Assembly (NCBI RefSeq): GCF_021390495.1
Contig: NZ_JAJEJP010000002.1
Coordinates: 2,356,001 to 2,420,000, forward strand
Origin: Paraburkholderia sp. ZP32-5
GTDB taxonomy: Bacteria; Pseudomonadota; Gammaproteobacteria; Burkholderiales; Burkholderiaceae
DNA: 64,000 nucleotides
Reading direction: 5' to 3'
The notes below the pieces were generated by a model that made no database searches, was not told the origin of the DNA, and worked only from the letters and a program-made list of their open reading frames with translations. Positions 35,821-46,621 of the stretch are shown here, piece by piece; positions within the stretch are counted from its first letter, which is position 1, and every line of letters starts with the position of its first letter. The position numbers were made by a program, and so were the translations under genes.

Positions 35821-37116
35821 TCAGTCGCACGGTTTCCAGTTGACGGCGTCGTCCCAGATCACGTTGTTCACTGCGAGGACGGTGTCACCACCGATCCGAT
35901 CGACATTCTGGAATTCGGCAGAAGTTGTCGGTGCCTGGATACCCGCGATACGGATTTGAATCCGCGTGCCCGACGTACCCTCCGTGAAACCCGTCACGAA
36001 GTACGTTGTAGCCTGTTCGTTTCCGTAGACGGTGTGACCGAGCGAGGTACCCAGCGCTCGCCTCCATGTTCCCGGAACAGACTTGCAGATTTTCGTTCCG
36101 ACCACCCGAGCCTGGGTAGCGGCAGCTTGCTGGGCGTCGTGCTGGTTTTTTTCGGTCGCCAGCCTTCGCGCATCGAACTGATCGATCTCCGCCATATAGG
36201 CTTTTTCGTTGCCGGAGTGCGCCGCGATGTGATGGAGCAACGTAAGTGCATTTCCCTGCTGGAGTTCCATGTGCTGACGCGTAGCGTTACTGATGTCGTC
36301 GGCAGAGAAACGGAAGCCGGCCGCAATGAGTGCATCGACCACGGCCAACTTGCCTTGAAGGTATTGCTGTTCCGTCATGCCTTCCTGGAGCATCGTACGA
36401 TCGACGAGATTGGTTAGCACCTCGTTGCTCGACATCCTCCAGTCGACGCCGTGGCGATGCATGATCGAAATCATCGCTGGCTGCGAGGCATACGGCAAAT
36501 CAAGGATATCCCGTAACCGGATTACGTTGGGATCTCCGCCTGCCTGGATGGCGGCTTCGACCGCTGCGCTATCGCCACGACGCAACGCCTGCACAATCCG
36601 CTGATCTGCTTCTGTCGCCGGAGACTCGTCATTGCCAACCGACGAGTTGTCCTTTCGCACGGTATGGTTCGAATCTGATGTAGCCGTATTGCTCTCATGG
36701 CCCGCCGGGGACCGGGCAGAACTATCGTTGAATGAAATGACAGCGGGAATGCCGTCTCGAAGCTGATTCCCGAATCCTTGCGTGTCAATCAAATATCCCG
36801 CTTGATTCGAGACGCTGATATTCCTCGCCTGGTTGTAGACCGTATAAGTAAAACCGGGTTTGGTATCAAATTTAATATAGTAGAATTTTTCGCATAAAGC
36901 GCCGCCACCGCAGACGCCTACAACGTGATTGCCAGCCGCGACGACATACTCTTTTGCGAATGGGGTTTTATGTCCGTCTACATTACCGGTTCGATCCGCC
37001 AGAATGATTTTTGAATTGCCTTCGAGATCGTTGCCGGAGGATTGTTGAACTTCAGCTGCGGCACATCCAGTAATGCTGGCAACTATTATGGTTGTTGCGA
37101 ATAATAGCCTCTTCAT
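35821..37116 (-). CDS. Predicted lipoprotein with ankyrin-like segment, unknown function
   Basis: 431 residues. Signal peptide with lipobox SITGC (residues 14-18). About 20-150: an unknown beta-rich domain with two Cys (CGGGALCEKFYYIKFDTKPGFTYTVYN). About 168-300: helical segment with ankyrin-like wording (ALRRGDSAAVEAAIQAGGDPN, VVDALIAAGF). C-terminal 90 residues: beta-rich with KICKSVPG..W and a final Cys. The promoter-proximal part is clearly more AT-rich than the surroundings. No family named. Confidence 0.6.
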   Translation of the reverse strand: MKRLLFATTIIVASITGCAAAEVQQSSGNDLEGNSKIILADRTGNVDGHKTPFAKEYVVAAGNHVVGVCGGGALCEKFYYIKFDTKPGFTYTVYNQARNISVSNQAGYLIDTQGFGNQLRDGIPAVISFNDSSARSPAGHESNTATSDSNHTVRKDNSSVGNDESPATEADQRIVQALRRGDSAAVEAAIQAGGDPNVIRLRDILDLPYASQPAMISIMHRHGVDWRMSSNEVLTNLVDRTMLQEGMTEQQYLQGKLAVVDALIAAGFRFSADDISNATRQHMELQQGNALTLLHHIAAHSGNEKAYMAEIDQFDARRLATEKNQHDAQQAAATQARVVGTKICKSVPGTWRRALGTSLGHTVYGNEQATTYFVTGFTEGTSGTRIQIRIAGIQAPTTSAEFQNVDRIGGDTVLAVNNVIWDDAVNWKPCD

Positions 37117-37239
37117 GCTAATCCCCGAAAAAACGATAAAAATTATTTAGTGTGCAAAAAGCTGACGTCTGCGGAAAAATTGTACCTTCAAGCCGATGCA
37201 AGTAGACAACAACGCCGCGAACGAACCACCCCGCCGCGC

Positions 37240-37245
37240 TATACT
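37240..37245 (+). promoter_or_regulatory. Possible -10 box of the trpS leader transcript
   Basis: TATACT lies 7 bases before the leader-peptide ATG; transcription would then start at or next to that ATG, in keeping with the missing ribosome-binding site. No good -35 is seen at 17 bp, so this is weak. Confidence 0.3.
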
Positions 37246-37252
37246 CGCCACT

Positions 37253-37303
37253 ATGGATACGAAACCAATCTCGTTGAAGCTGCACGGTTGGTGGCACGCC
37301 TGA
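37253..37303 (+). CDS. Trp leader peptide (attenuator) upstream of trpS
   Basis: A 16-codon frame encoding MDTKPISLKLHGWWHA with two consecutive Trp codons at 37289-37294 and a TGA stop. It is followed 38 bases later by a 9-bp terminator hairpin with a T-rich tail. The arrangement is that of ribosome-mediated transcription attenuation: stalling on Trp codons when Trp-tRNA is scarce would favour an alternative hairpin (GGCGGC 37308-37313 with GCCGCC 37344-37349) and allow read-through into trpS. Translation start lacks a Shine-Dalgarno site. No expression evidence. Confidence 0.6.
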   Translation: MDTKPISLKLHGWWHA

Positions 37304-37341
37304 ATCCGGCGGCCCGTTTTCCCACGCATATCGCAAACGTG

Positions 37342-38428
<1,087 letters not shown>

Positions 38429-38494
38429 AGCACCGGCCGCAAGGGGGCTGAATCAGCAACGCGAGCAGCGAATGCATAGGACGCCCCCTAGTTT

Positions 38495-39364
38495 TCATGC
38501 ACCTGGCACGTGAATTCTCGCTTTGACATGCTTCAGATTGGCCACGATCGTGAACGTCATGACAATCAGCAGCGACCACGAACTCCACTTGCCCGCACCG
38601 ACGGTAGCCCACGCGCCGATCTGGTTGGGATACTGCCAGATCGCGAAGAAAGTACCGAAATTTTCAGCGATCCACAGAAAGAAGCCGATCAACACGAAGG
38701 CCAGTAGCAAAGGCATCTTTCTGCGACGATCCAGCGGGCGGAAATAAACCGTTGTGCGGGCATACAGTCCGACCAGCACGCATGTCAGATACCAGCGGTA
38801 GTCGCCGATGTAGCGATGCGTAAAGAAATTGGCATAGATCATCACCGCTATCGCACCCGCCATCCAGTGCGGTGGATGATGCCGTACGCGAAGCTCCAGG
38901 ATACGCCATGCCTGAATCACATAGCTGCCGACCGCGGCGTACATGAAACCCGAGAAAAGCGGCACACCCCAAACCTTGGTATACGCGAAGTCGGGATAGC
39001 TCCATGCCTGGATTCCTTTCGATGTTTTGAAAACCTCGAGCGCGAATCCGATCACGTGGAACAAACTGATGGCCTTGACTTCGTCGACAGATTCGAGCCC
39101 CGTCCAGATCATGACTACCTGAGCCGCCAAAGCAATCACCAGTAGCAGATCGTAGCGTGGGATACCTGCCAGGCCGGCACGCGGCACTGCAAATATCGCC
39201 AAAAAAACCACCGCGGCAAACAGACAACAGCGAGCCTCCTTGATGCCGAAAGCGAGGCATTCAAAAAGTACGCGCCTTAGGCCTGTCAGAGGGCGGCCGC
39301 GCTGTGAGGCTGGCAGGTAAAAATTCATCCGATGCTGGCGCTGCTGCGCTTTCGTCGTAACCAT
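38495..39364 (-). CDS. DUF817 integral membrane protein
   Basis: About 289 residues with seven to eight hydrophobic segments. FHVIGFALEVFKTSKGIQAWSYPDFAYTKVWGVPLFSGFMYAAVGSYV and FFTHRYIGDYRWYL are typical of the DUF817 family, of unknown function. The first codon is uncertain: ATG at 39364 is used, ATG at 39328 and a GTG at 39454 are alternatives, none with a strong ribosome-binding site. Confidence 0.75.
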   Translation of the reverse strand: MVTTKAQQRQHRMNFYLPASQRGRPLTGLRRVLFECLAFGIKEARCCLFAAVVFLAIFAVPRAGLAGIPRYDLLLVIALAAQVVMIWTGLESVDEVKAISLFHVIGFALEVFKTSKGIQAWSYPDFAYTKVWGVPLFSGFMYAAVGSYVIQAWRILELRVRHHPPHWMAGAIAVMIYANFFTHRYIGDYRWYLTCVLVGLYARTTVYFRPLDRRRKMPLLLAFVLIGFFLWIAENFGTFFAIWQYPNQIGAWATVGAGKWSSWSLLIVMTFTIVANLKHVKARIHVPGA

Positions 39365-39914
39365 CGATAGTCGAGTTAGAAAAGGATGTTTAGAACGCAA
39401 CGGTCGGCGCCGCTCCATGTTGCAACCTGACAAACGCAAAAGTACCTCGATCACCAGAGCGCATTAGCATTAGTTACCTGCCTGAATCCGATCACCTTGC
39501 GAACCGCCCGATTGTCGGTGATCTAAGCGCTTCCGTCGACTGTGGCCGAGCCGGAACCGTCACCGGCGGCTGAGCAACCTGACATTCCACTTCGGACAAG
39601 TAACGGGCATTTACCTCGGTTTATCTACCATCGAGAAAACAGCTAGCACAGCACATTGACGCTTCAAGCATGGCGCCAAAAAGAAAAAATCAACGCCCAA
39701 CGAACAGGTCGCGGAAAATTCTTGTATGACGATAGCGTCGGTACTAGACTGCGTCGCTGAGAATCTGCAGAGCACTGTCAGCGCAGCACCGATCGCGTCA
39801 ATCAACAGAAAGCCAATAGAAAGAGTAGCTAACCGTAGGCGCGCAACAGCGTCCCGGGTATCTGCCGTTGTCTCCATGACCGGCGTTCCCATCCCTTGAG
39901 CGGGTATCGATAAA
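39365..39914. other. Intergenic region, no supported gene
   Basis: 550 bases between divergent genes. A minus-strand frame (39611-39877 or longer) has one hydrophobic segment but poor codon bias, no ribosome-binding site, and overlaps the start of the next gene; it is not accepted. No repeats or RNA recognised. Confidence 0.35.
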
Positions 39915-42023
39915 ATGTCGAAACGTTTTATTCGTGCGGTCATTGCGGTGTTATCTCTGGGTCTCGCGGCATGTCACGGCGGAGACACGCTCAACAGCAC
40001 GCCGGTACAGAATTACCTCGTAGCAGGCAACATCACGGGACTGAGCGCGGGCGGCGCGCCGATCACGCTGGTCAATAACGGGCAAGACAAGCTCACGCTC
40101 GACGCGAACGGCGGCTTCCATTTCCCCACCCCACTCGCCAATGGCGCGACGTACTCCATTACGATCGCCACTCAGCCCCCGGGCGAGACCTGTACGGTCG
40201 TCAACGGCACCGGCACGGTAAGCGCGGGTAACGTCACGTCGATCTCGGTGAGTTGCAGCGCGATCCCCGCGCAGTACACGGTCGGCGGCAACGTTGCGGG
40301 TCTGAATAGCGGTGCATCGGTAACGCTCAAGAACAATGGCTCCGATATCGTTACCGTGTCGGCCAACGGCTCCTTCGTTTTTCCTGCCTCACTCGTCAAT
40401 GCGGCGGCATACGATGTCACAGTCGCCACGCAGCCTAACGGCGAAACCTGCACGGCAAGTCACGCGCTCGGCACGGTCGATAACGCGAACGTCGCGAACG
40501 TCAGCGTGGTGTGTACCGCCAATGCACCGACGGTCTACACGGTCGGTGGAATGTTATCCGGTCTGGGCACCGGCGCATCGGTGACGCTGCTCGACAACGG
40601 TTCCGATACGAAGACCGTGTCGGCCAACGGCGCATTTACGTTTCCCACCGCACTGGCCGGCGGCGCCTCCTGGAACGTGACAGTAGGAACGCAGCCCGTC
40701 GGCGAGACGTGTACCGTCAACAATGCGAGCGGTACGCAGATCGGCGCGAACGTGACGGCCGTGAGCGTGGCATGCAGCGCGAACCCGACGTATTCGATCG
40801 GCGGCACCGTGTCGGGGTTGCGCGCGGGTGCGTCGGTCGCGCTTCAAAACAACGGTGCGGACACGCAGGCCGTAGCAACCAACGGCAGCTTCGTTTTTGC
40901 CACGCAGTTATTGGGCGGCGCGTCGTACAACGTGACGGTCTCCACTCAGCCCGTGGGCGAAACCTGCACGGTGACGAATGGCAGCAATGTCGTGGGTGCG
41001 GCCAACGTCACGTCGGTGAACGTAACCTGTGTGCCGGCCCAGTTCGCCTACGCGGTCGAATCGGCCAATGCGATCTACGGATACGCCGTCGATGCAACGA
41101 CAGGGGCGCTTACGCCCCTCGCAGCGAGCCCGTTTCCGGCGTCGGGCGATCCCAGCAACATCGCGATCACACCGACGGGAGCGTTCGCGTACGTCACATT
41201 GTCGGGCAATAACACGGTGGCCGGATTCGCAATCGATGCCGGTACCGGCGCATTGACCCCGGTGGCCGGCGGCCCGGTTCCCGCGGGGGCCGATCCGCAC
41301 GCGATCGCGATCACGCCATCCGGGAAATTCGTCTACGTGACCAATCTGAACAGCAACACCGTGTCGGGCTATTCGATCAATGCCAGCACTGGGGTGCTCA
41401 CCCCGATTGGGGGAGCGACGGTCCCGACGGGCAATTCGCCCTACTCGATCGTGGTCGATCCCAGCGGCAGATTTGTGTACGTCGGAAACTACAACGACGC
41501 GGACGTCAGCGGTTACACGATCGACGCGACGACGGGTGCACTCACCCCGATGGCCGCGCCGTTTCCGGGTGGGCCCAATCCCTTTTCGATTGCGGTCAAT
41601 CCCGCGGGAACCCTCGTCTATACGGCGAATGCCGGCGGCGGTATCTCCGGCTGGTCGATCGACCAGACGACGGGTGCTCTCACGTCGACAGGTCTGACCG
41701 CCGCGGGTATATCGTCGGATGCCATCCAGATCAATCCTGCTGGAACAGTCGTGTACGCTAGCGACGAGTTCGCGAGCGGCGTGAATGCCTACACCATCGG
41801 CTCGGGCGGTGTACTCACAGCCATTGCTGGAAGTCCGTTTCCGTCGGCGCCCGGTGCCGACGGCATTGCGATTTCCACGTCGGGGAAATTCATCTATGTC
41901 TCGTCGTCCGGTGGGGGCGTGTACGCCTCCAGTATCAATACGACTACCGGCGTGATGACGGTCATTCCGGGTAGCCCCTTTGCGGCGGCGGGTAATACGC
42001 AATCTGTTGCGATTACGCCCTGA
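39915..42023 (+). CDS. Lipoprotein with four Ig-like repeats and a lactonase-type beta-propeller
   Basis: 702 residues. Signal peptide with lipobox LAAC (residue 20 Cys). Residues about 33-370 form four tandem repeats of about 80-85 residues, each running from a V.GN/GG...GL..GA..TL.NNG start through a FVFP/ATQ strand to a G.TCTV..GT....V..V.C end with paired Cys. Residues about 378-702 form a seven-bladed-type propeller of the 6-phosphogluconolactonase/YncE-like group, with repeated YAVDATTGALTPL-type blades. Outer-membrane surface anchoring is likely. Function unknown; the repeat architecture suggests adhesion or polymer binding. The start has only a weak ribosome-binding site. Confidence 0.75.
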   Translation: MSKRFIRAVIAVLSLGLAACHGGDTLNSTPVQNYLVAGNITGLSAGGAPITLVNNGQDKLTLDANGGFHFPTPLANGATYSITIATQPPGETCTVVNGTGTVSAGNVTSISVSCSAIPAQYTVGGNVAGLNSGASVTLKNNGSDIVTVSANGSFVFPASLVNAAAYDVTVATQPNGETCTASHALGTVDNANVANVSVVCTANAPTVYTVGGMLSGLGTGASVTLLDNGSDTKTVSANGAFTFPTALAGGASWNVTVGTQPVGETCTVNNASGTQIGANVTAVSVACSANPTYSIGGTVSGLRAGASVALQNNGADTQAVATNGSFVFATQLLGGASYNVTVSTQPVGETCTVTNGSNVVGAANVTSVNVTCVPAQFAYAVESANAIYGYAVDATTGALTPLAASPFPASGDPSNIAITPTGAFAYVTLSGNNTVAGFAIDAGTGALTPVAGGPVPAGADPHAIAITPSGKFVYVTNLNSNTVSGYSINASTGVLTPIGGATVPTGNSPYSIVVDPSGRFVYVGNYNDADVSGYTIDATTGALTPMAAPFPGGPNPFSIAVNPAGTLVYTANAGGGISGWSIDQTTGALTSTGLTAAGISSDAIQINPAGTVVYASDEFASGVNAYTIGSGGVLTAIAGSPFPSAPGADGIAISTSGKFIYVSSSGGGVYASSINTTTGVMTVIPGSPFAAAGNTQSVAITP

Positions 42024-42234
42024 GGGGAAAATTGCTACAGCCCCCGTCAATCTTGCGCTTCATTCTTCGAGGAGCTGTTGCGTCGCTGTAGCCTGCATGT
42101 ACAGCGATCTGCTCAGCAGTAGCAGTCCTTCGACTTGTGGCGCGCAGCACTCGCGCCGTGCCAGGACGTTCGACTCGCATCGCCCGCGAATGCGGACGAT
42201 TCAAGGTCATACATTCGCTTCATGACAGATACGG

Positions 42235-42675
42235 CTACTTGATGTGAGTATTTTTCAGGCCGCCGTGCCCATCAAATTCATATTCGACCGATTTCGTGCA
42301 CTGGTCGCAATTTCCGCCGCCCCAAAAGTCGATGTGAATACCTGTCGGTCCGTCGCACGCAACCTTTGCGACGACCCATAACTTGTGTTGGATAAGCGCA
42401 TTGTCTTCAGGCGACAATGATCGGACCGATGGCAATATTTCGGACGGCAGGCCCTTACGGGTAAGCCACACCTGTTCCTTCGCCGCGGGGACATCGCCGA
42501 GGCAACTTTGGTATTTTTCAGGATTCGCGGCACCTTCGACGTGAATAGTGCCGATCGGACATTGAAATGACTTTGTATACGCGATCGTTTGAATTGTTTC
42601 CCCTTTGCTGGGACAAACATCCGCAATTGCCACCATCGAATACAACAAAAGTCCGGCCGATATCAAGCGTCGCAT
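42235..42675 (-). CDS. Secreted Cys-rich protein of unknown function
   Basis: 146 residues from the ATG at 42675, where a signal peptide (RRLISAGLLLYSMVAIA) begins. Mature part has six or more Cys (DVCPSKGETI, FQCPIGTIH, CLGDV, ACDG, CDQC). A CDQC motif near the C-terminus might bind a metal or form a disulfide. Probably periplasmic. Lower GC than the housekeeping genes, as are the next several genes, which suggests transfer. Confidence 0.6.
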   Translation of the reverse strand: MRRLISAGLLLYSMVAIADVCPSKGETIQTIAYTKSFQCPIGTIHVEGAANPEKYQSCLGDVPAAKEQVWLTRKGLPSEILPSVRSLSPEDNALIQHKLWVVAKVACDGPTGIHIDFWGGGNCDQCTKSVEYEFDGHGGLKNTHIK

Positions 42676-42750
42676 GGTTCGTGATATATGCGCAGTAGAA
42701 TCGAAGAGCTGCAGGTTACCGGGCATGGAGCGAACGGCAGCAGACCGCCC

Positions 42751-43923
42751 TTACAAAAACGGCTTGTACTGCGGCAGCGCTTTCACGCAATTCGCGATCT
42801 GGCGTTTTTCGATGAAAATCCTGTGGTTGTCCATGTAAGAGCCCAGCGCATATGGGTCAGTGTAAAACTCAATGCCCTCAGGCGTCACCAGATAGTCCTG
42901 CGGGATGTCATCGCGCAGGACTATATCGTGTTCCCCATGACTCGTGGAGTTGGCGAGGTTGCGGCCGGGAAATACGGTATAGGCATTTTCCGGCTGTGCC
43001 GCTTGATCCGCCACAAGCCCGACGACCATCTGGTCGAACAGCTGATTTTCGCAGGCAAGGCTGGGCTCATAGAAGGAATCCAGATAGACCTGCTCGTACT
43101 GCCCATCACGAAGTTCGTAGTGAGATATGGAATACAAATCCCCGATGCCGTGGGCAGCGCCCAGTCGATACTCATTCGACAATTTGGTAAGAAACAGGAA
43201 ATCTGCAGACGCCCACTCGGCAGCCAACGTAGAGCTATCCTGGACGTCGCAATATGACTCGGCCGCGCTGTCATTAAGTTTGTCCAATAATGTGTGCAGC
43301 GCCGCTCTCTTCGGACCATGCATGGAGTCGTCCATGATCGGATACGTTCTCACGTTAATACTCCGTCTGGAATCCCACAATTGAATGGAGTCGTCGGTTA
43401 AAAAGCTATACACGCTTGTCCTATAAGAGAACGCCCGCGTCATATGAAAGTGCATTTCCTTGTGCAGCGTGTCGCTGGACCAGACACCTTCGATTTCCGC
43501 CCAGTCTTTCGAATGCGTCGCTGTGAACGTCTCCGATGTCGATTTGCCTGAGTCCGATTCTTTGTCGTCGGTGATATGAGGCCACTGCACTATGCCCATT
43601 GTGCGAATCAAAAGACCAGCTTCTCCTGACACCGAGACTTCGAGATGGAGTTTGGCGCGCCGACGGTGCCGCGGATACCAGTACTCGCTTTGAAGTCCTT
43701 CAGCCGGCATCTCGTTTTCAACCGCCGCCGGCGGTGGCTGAAACAGATTCATCTGAAACGGCGTACCGTCCTCAAACGATCCTTCATAGAAACCACCAGA
43801 TATCCATTCAGCCTGCTTTTCGTCGAGGCGTTTGCACTCAGTCGTAGGATTGTCCGCACGGGCCGTCGTCGCGCCCAGAAGCATCGCGACGGTCACAAGG
43901 ACGTAGGCAACAGTTTTTCTCAT
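42751..43923 (-). CDS. Secreted protein with DUF3298/RsiV-like C-terminal part
   Basis: 390 residues with a signal peptide ending ATTARA (about residue 22). Residues about 25-175 are an unknown beta-rich domain with many acidic and aromatic residues. The C-terminal part (YLVTPEGIEFYTDPYALGSYMDNHRIFIEKRQ) has the pattern of DUF3298/RsiV C-terminal domains, found in periplasmic proteins and in anti-sigma factors. Function unknown. Confidence 0.6.
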   Translation of the reverse strand: MRKTVAYVLVTVAMLLGATTARADNPTTECKRLDEKQAEWISGGFYEGSFEDGTPFQMNLFQPPPAAVENEMPAEGLQSEYWYPRHRRRAKLHLEVSVSGEAGLLIRTMGIVQWPHITDDKESDSGKSTSETFTATHSKDWAEIEGVWSSDTLHKEMHFHMTRAFSYRTSVYSFLTDDSIQLWDSRRSINVRTYPIMDDSMHGPKRAALHTLLDKLNDSAAESYCDVQDSSTLAAEWASADFLFLTKLSNEYRLGAAHGIGDLYSISHYELRDGQYEQVYLDSFYEPSLACENQLFDQMVVGLVADQAAQPENAYTVFPGRNLANSTSHGEHDIVLRDDIPQDYLVTPEGIEFYTDPYALGSYMDNHRIFIEKRQIANCVKALPQYKPFL

Positions 43924-43997
43924 GTTTTATGCACCTGTTCTGCGATACAGCGGGTTCCCGCTTGCCAAAGGCCGAACATCGAGCGCAAGCGCCCCGT

Positions 43998-44231
43998 TCA
44001 TATGAACGTGACAATGGCAACCCATTTAGCGTCCGCCTCATCCGGCATGATCATGCCAACGAGTCTTTTGTCATCGACCGTCTGTCCCATTGAGCGCAGC
44101 AAGCGAGCCGCGGCGGACGCGGGCACAAACTTGTCACTTGCCGGAAAAGCAAGCGTCGCTTCATTGAAGATCGAGATCTGGCCCGGGCCAGACAGTGCGG
44201 CCTGATTAAACTCCTCGGAAGCAGCAATCAA
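43998..44231 (-). pseudogene. Remnant of a DUF2167 family gene
   Basis: About 80 codons that follow the start of DUF2167 proteins: AALSGPGQISIFNEATLAFPASDKFVPASAAARLLRSMGQT, then VDDKRLVGMIMPDEADAKWVAIVTF and a stop. Intact family members are about 300 residues, and the signal peptide, long membrane and remaining domain parts are missing. Only a poor TTG could serve as start. Interpreted as the leftover of a deleted gene. Confidence 0.6.
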
Positions 44232-44335
44232 GCGGACACTCGTCTGTACTACGTGAGCCAGGCATTATTCATAACGCGTATCGACCAGCTATCCCGAACT
44301 TTCAATCCAATTGAAGCGTTCCGTAGACTGATCGC

Positions 44336-45634
44336 TCATGGCGTCGCAGGGTTCAGCACCGCCGTGTGATCGCCGGACGCATTGCGGAATACAACATGGA
44401 TGGGTGCAGGGGCGAGGCACGTCGCGTCCAGATGATCGTAGAACGCCGGCACATCGCCGTCGTCGATCGACACGATCTGATCCCCTGGTTGTATCCCGGC
44501 TGCCTCAGCAGCGGAACCTTCGATCACTGAACTGACCACACCGTGTCCCTTGTAAAGCCAAGGCGTAAAACCCGCCGCGCCAGGGTTCTGAGCCGACGAA
44601 ACCATGCGACACGGAAACGACATTTTGTCGCGACGACTGAGCCACATCTTGCCGGCCAGTTCATCGATAGTCATGTCGAATGCTCCCAATACGCGCAGGC
44701 CGACCACCCCGTCGACGGGCACTTCGTGCACCAATACGCGATCGCGCGGCGATGGTCGAATCGGCACCGGCAGAATGTCGAGGCGACGCGAAAGACTGAC
44801 ACGCGCTGTCCGCCGCTGACCGCCGATCTCAAGCTCGCTCGCGGTTCCAACCTGCGACCTGACGATGCCGTCCGGGGTCCACCCCCTGACCGTCAACTGG
44901 TGAGGCGATTTGTCGAGCAGGTTCCTGCCGAGTGACGAAGCTTCCTGGAAACTCACCGAAGCAGCGGAGAAGGTCACACGAAATCTGCCGGGCTGTCCGT
45001 CGAGCGACAAATTAACCGCTGGCAGACGATCGAGGTCCGCTCCGTTCGCGCTTTGATCCAGATTCAATTCGATTGAATCAGGCGGCGGGACGGTGGCGGC
45101 CGTCCGCGGGGATAGCACCAGGCGACTATGCGACAGATCGAGCCGCACGATGCGGTTGCGGAATACTTCGACTCCGAGCGCGCCTCCGTAGTTTGGAACA
45201 GGAACGTAAGCCGACAGATCATGATCGGGGAAAACGTGCGCACCATTGAGTGACGTCTCTTTGTCGCCCAGCCGCAGAGTCGCGTCCGTCAGTTGCAGGT
45301 CCTCCTCGATGTGGTTGCTACTGCCGTCAATAAACACCCCCTTGTCTCGGGTCGCGAGGCCCGCGTCCATGACTACAGCAGGCGTCAGGAGAGTGTGTTG
45401 GACCATACCTATGCTGAACCGGTAGGGTCCGCGTCCATTGACGTAGCCGACAACGAACAAGCCGAGCGATGGACGGACTTCGAGTGGCACGAATGTCTCA
45501 TTCTGTTCGTCACCACCGATCTGAAAGTCCTGAGCGCGGATTGGCCCAGCCATGCACATCATTGCTATCAGAAGAATTGCACTGCGCCGCACCAGCCACC
45601 CCCAATAAACATTTTTATTGCGCCGCCAATGCAT
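44336..45634 (-). CDS. Aspartyl-protease-fold plus PDZ secreted protein
   Basis: 432 residues. Signal peptide about 15-35 (cleavage near IRA). Two retropepsin-like halves (about 50-180 and 200-340) are followed by a C-terminal PDZ domain (about 345-430: GHGVVSSVIEGSAAEAAGIQPGDQIVSIDDG). The first catalytic site reads VVMDAGLA, with Ala in place of the usual Thr/Ser after Asp, so activity is uncertain. Family members are periplasmic clan AA proteases. Cotranscription with the upstream small gene (45722-46156) is possible. Confidence 0.7.
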   Translation of the reverse strand: MHWRRNKNVYWGWLVRRSAILLIAMMCMAGPIRAQDFQIGGDEQNETFVPLEVRPSLGLFVVGYVNGRGPYRFSIGMVQHTLLTPAVVMDAGLATRDKGVFIDGSSNHIEEDLQLTDATLRLGDKETSLNGAHVFPDHDLSAYVPVPNYGGALGVEVFRNRIVRLDLSHSRLVLSPRTAATVPPPDSIELNLDQSANGADLDRLPAVNLSLDGQPGRFRVTFSAASVSFQEASSLGRNLLDKSPHQLTVRGWTPDGIVRSQVGTASELEIGGQRRTARVSLSRRLDILPVPIRPSPRDRVLVHEVPVDGVVGLRVLGAFDMTIDELAGKMWLSRRDKMSFPCRMVSSAQNPGAAGFTPWLYKGHGVVSSVIEGSAAEAAGIQPGDQIVSIDDGDVPAFYDHLDATCLAPAPIHVVFRNASGDHTAVLNPATP

Positions 45635-45721
45635 CCTATTGAAACGGCTGCGTTTGTATTACGCGCTTTCATCTTGTTGAATTTGATCCCGCGATTCCGC
45701 GCGTGGCGCGGTACTTTAGGC

Positions 45722-46156
45722 TTACGGCGTCTTTTCCGCATCCTTCGCCAGATGCAGGCTCAGACGTAGCGGCTGCCGCATGTCGGGCGGCGGCTGGGTC
45801 ATTAAATGGCCCGTGAGAATCCGATGCAGGTTCGCATCCGCAGTTGCATCCCCCAGCGAATCAAATTCGACCTGCTTGACGCGGTCGTCCGCGCCGATCC
45901 AGGCACTCACTCTGATGACTAGCGGCGGCGGACCGCCGCTCGTATTCGGAGTCCGGTCTTGCAGATACTGGCGAAACGCATTGGAGTAGTCGTCATCCGC
46001 CTGCAGCCAGGTCTCAAACTGATACCCGACGAGCTGCGCATACGCCATCCATCGCTCGGGCACATCCGGTGATTGCGCTCGAGCAGGCGTGGCGAATACA
46101 AGCACCAGTCCTATCACTCCAATAGTCAACTCGATCCAGTTTCCTCTGCGTGCCAT
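45722..46156 (-). CDS. Small secreted TonB-C-like protein
   Basis: 144 residues with a signal peptide (cleavage at about ARA). The mature part has YQFETWLQ..DD.YSNAFRQYLQDRTPN and IRVSAWIGADDRVKQVEFDSLGD, which resemble the alpha/beta fold of TonB C-terminal domains. It lacks a membrane anchor and Pro-rich spacer, so it is not a canonical TonB. It ends 88 bases before the aspartyl-protease-like gene starts. Confidence 0.55.
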   Translation of the reverse strand: MARRGNWIELTIGVIGLVLVFATPARAQSPDVPERWMAYAQLVGYQFETWLQADDDYSNAFRQYLQDRTPNTSGGPPPLVIRVSAWIGADDRVKQVEFDSLGDATADANLHRILTGHLMTQPPPDMRQPLRLSLHLAKDAEKTP

Positions 46157-46621
46157 CCCCGTTCCCCGCGACTCCGCGTCTCACCAGCCTACGGATTGTT
46201 TGTTCGAGTTCTTACGAGTTGAATCTGAAATGCGCTTGCAATATTCGCTTCGATGAAACTCTTAGGCTCCGTTTAATTGCCGCATGAAGCCTTACGCTTT
46301 GTTAGCAATTCCGCTTTCCGGGCAAAAATCGCAAGCAGAGAAAATATCTCATTCAGCGGGAAAGCTCCGTGAACATTTGGCGACGGATGTTACGGACGAT
46401 CCTGGCGGAGTAAGGTAAGGCTCCGGCTTACCGCGGTTGCGCAGCAGCATCAATGCCAACTTCCGCAGCCGCCCCGTTCCGGTCGTCCGACCACGTCAGC
46501 ATCGCTGTGTGCTTTAGTGAATTCCGCCGCCATTCGAATCTGAAAAACCACCAGGCATGAAGGCTTGAGGAAGTCGACATGCTGATATGATCGCCGCACC
46601 TAATTTGCCTGGTCCGTGTCT
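46157..46621. other. Intergenic region, no gene seen
   Basis: 465 bases between divergent genes. GGTAAG (about 46414) /CTTACC (about 46427) can form a weak 6-bp hairpin. No open frame or known RNA family was recognised. Confidence 0.35.

Noticed and set aside
39611..39943. Open frame on the minus strand with one hydrophobic segment
   Set aside because: No ribosome-binding site, poor codon bias, and its 5' part overlaps the start of the lipoprotein gene on the other strand.
46410..46435. Small hairpin in the spacer before the lipoprotein gene
   Set aside because: Only six base pairs and no T-run; not counted as a terminator.
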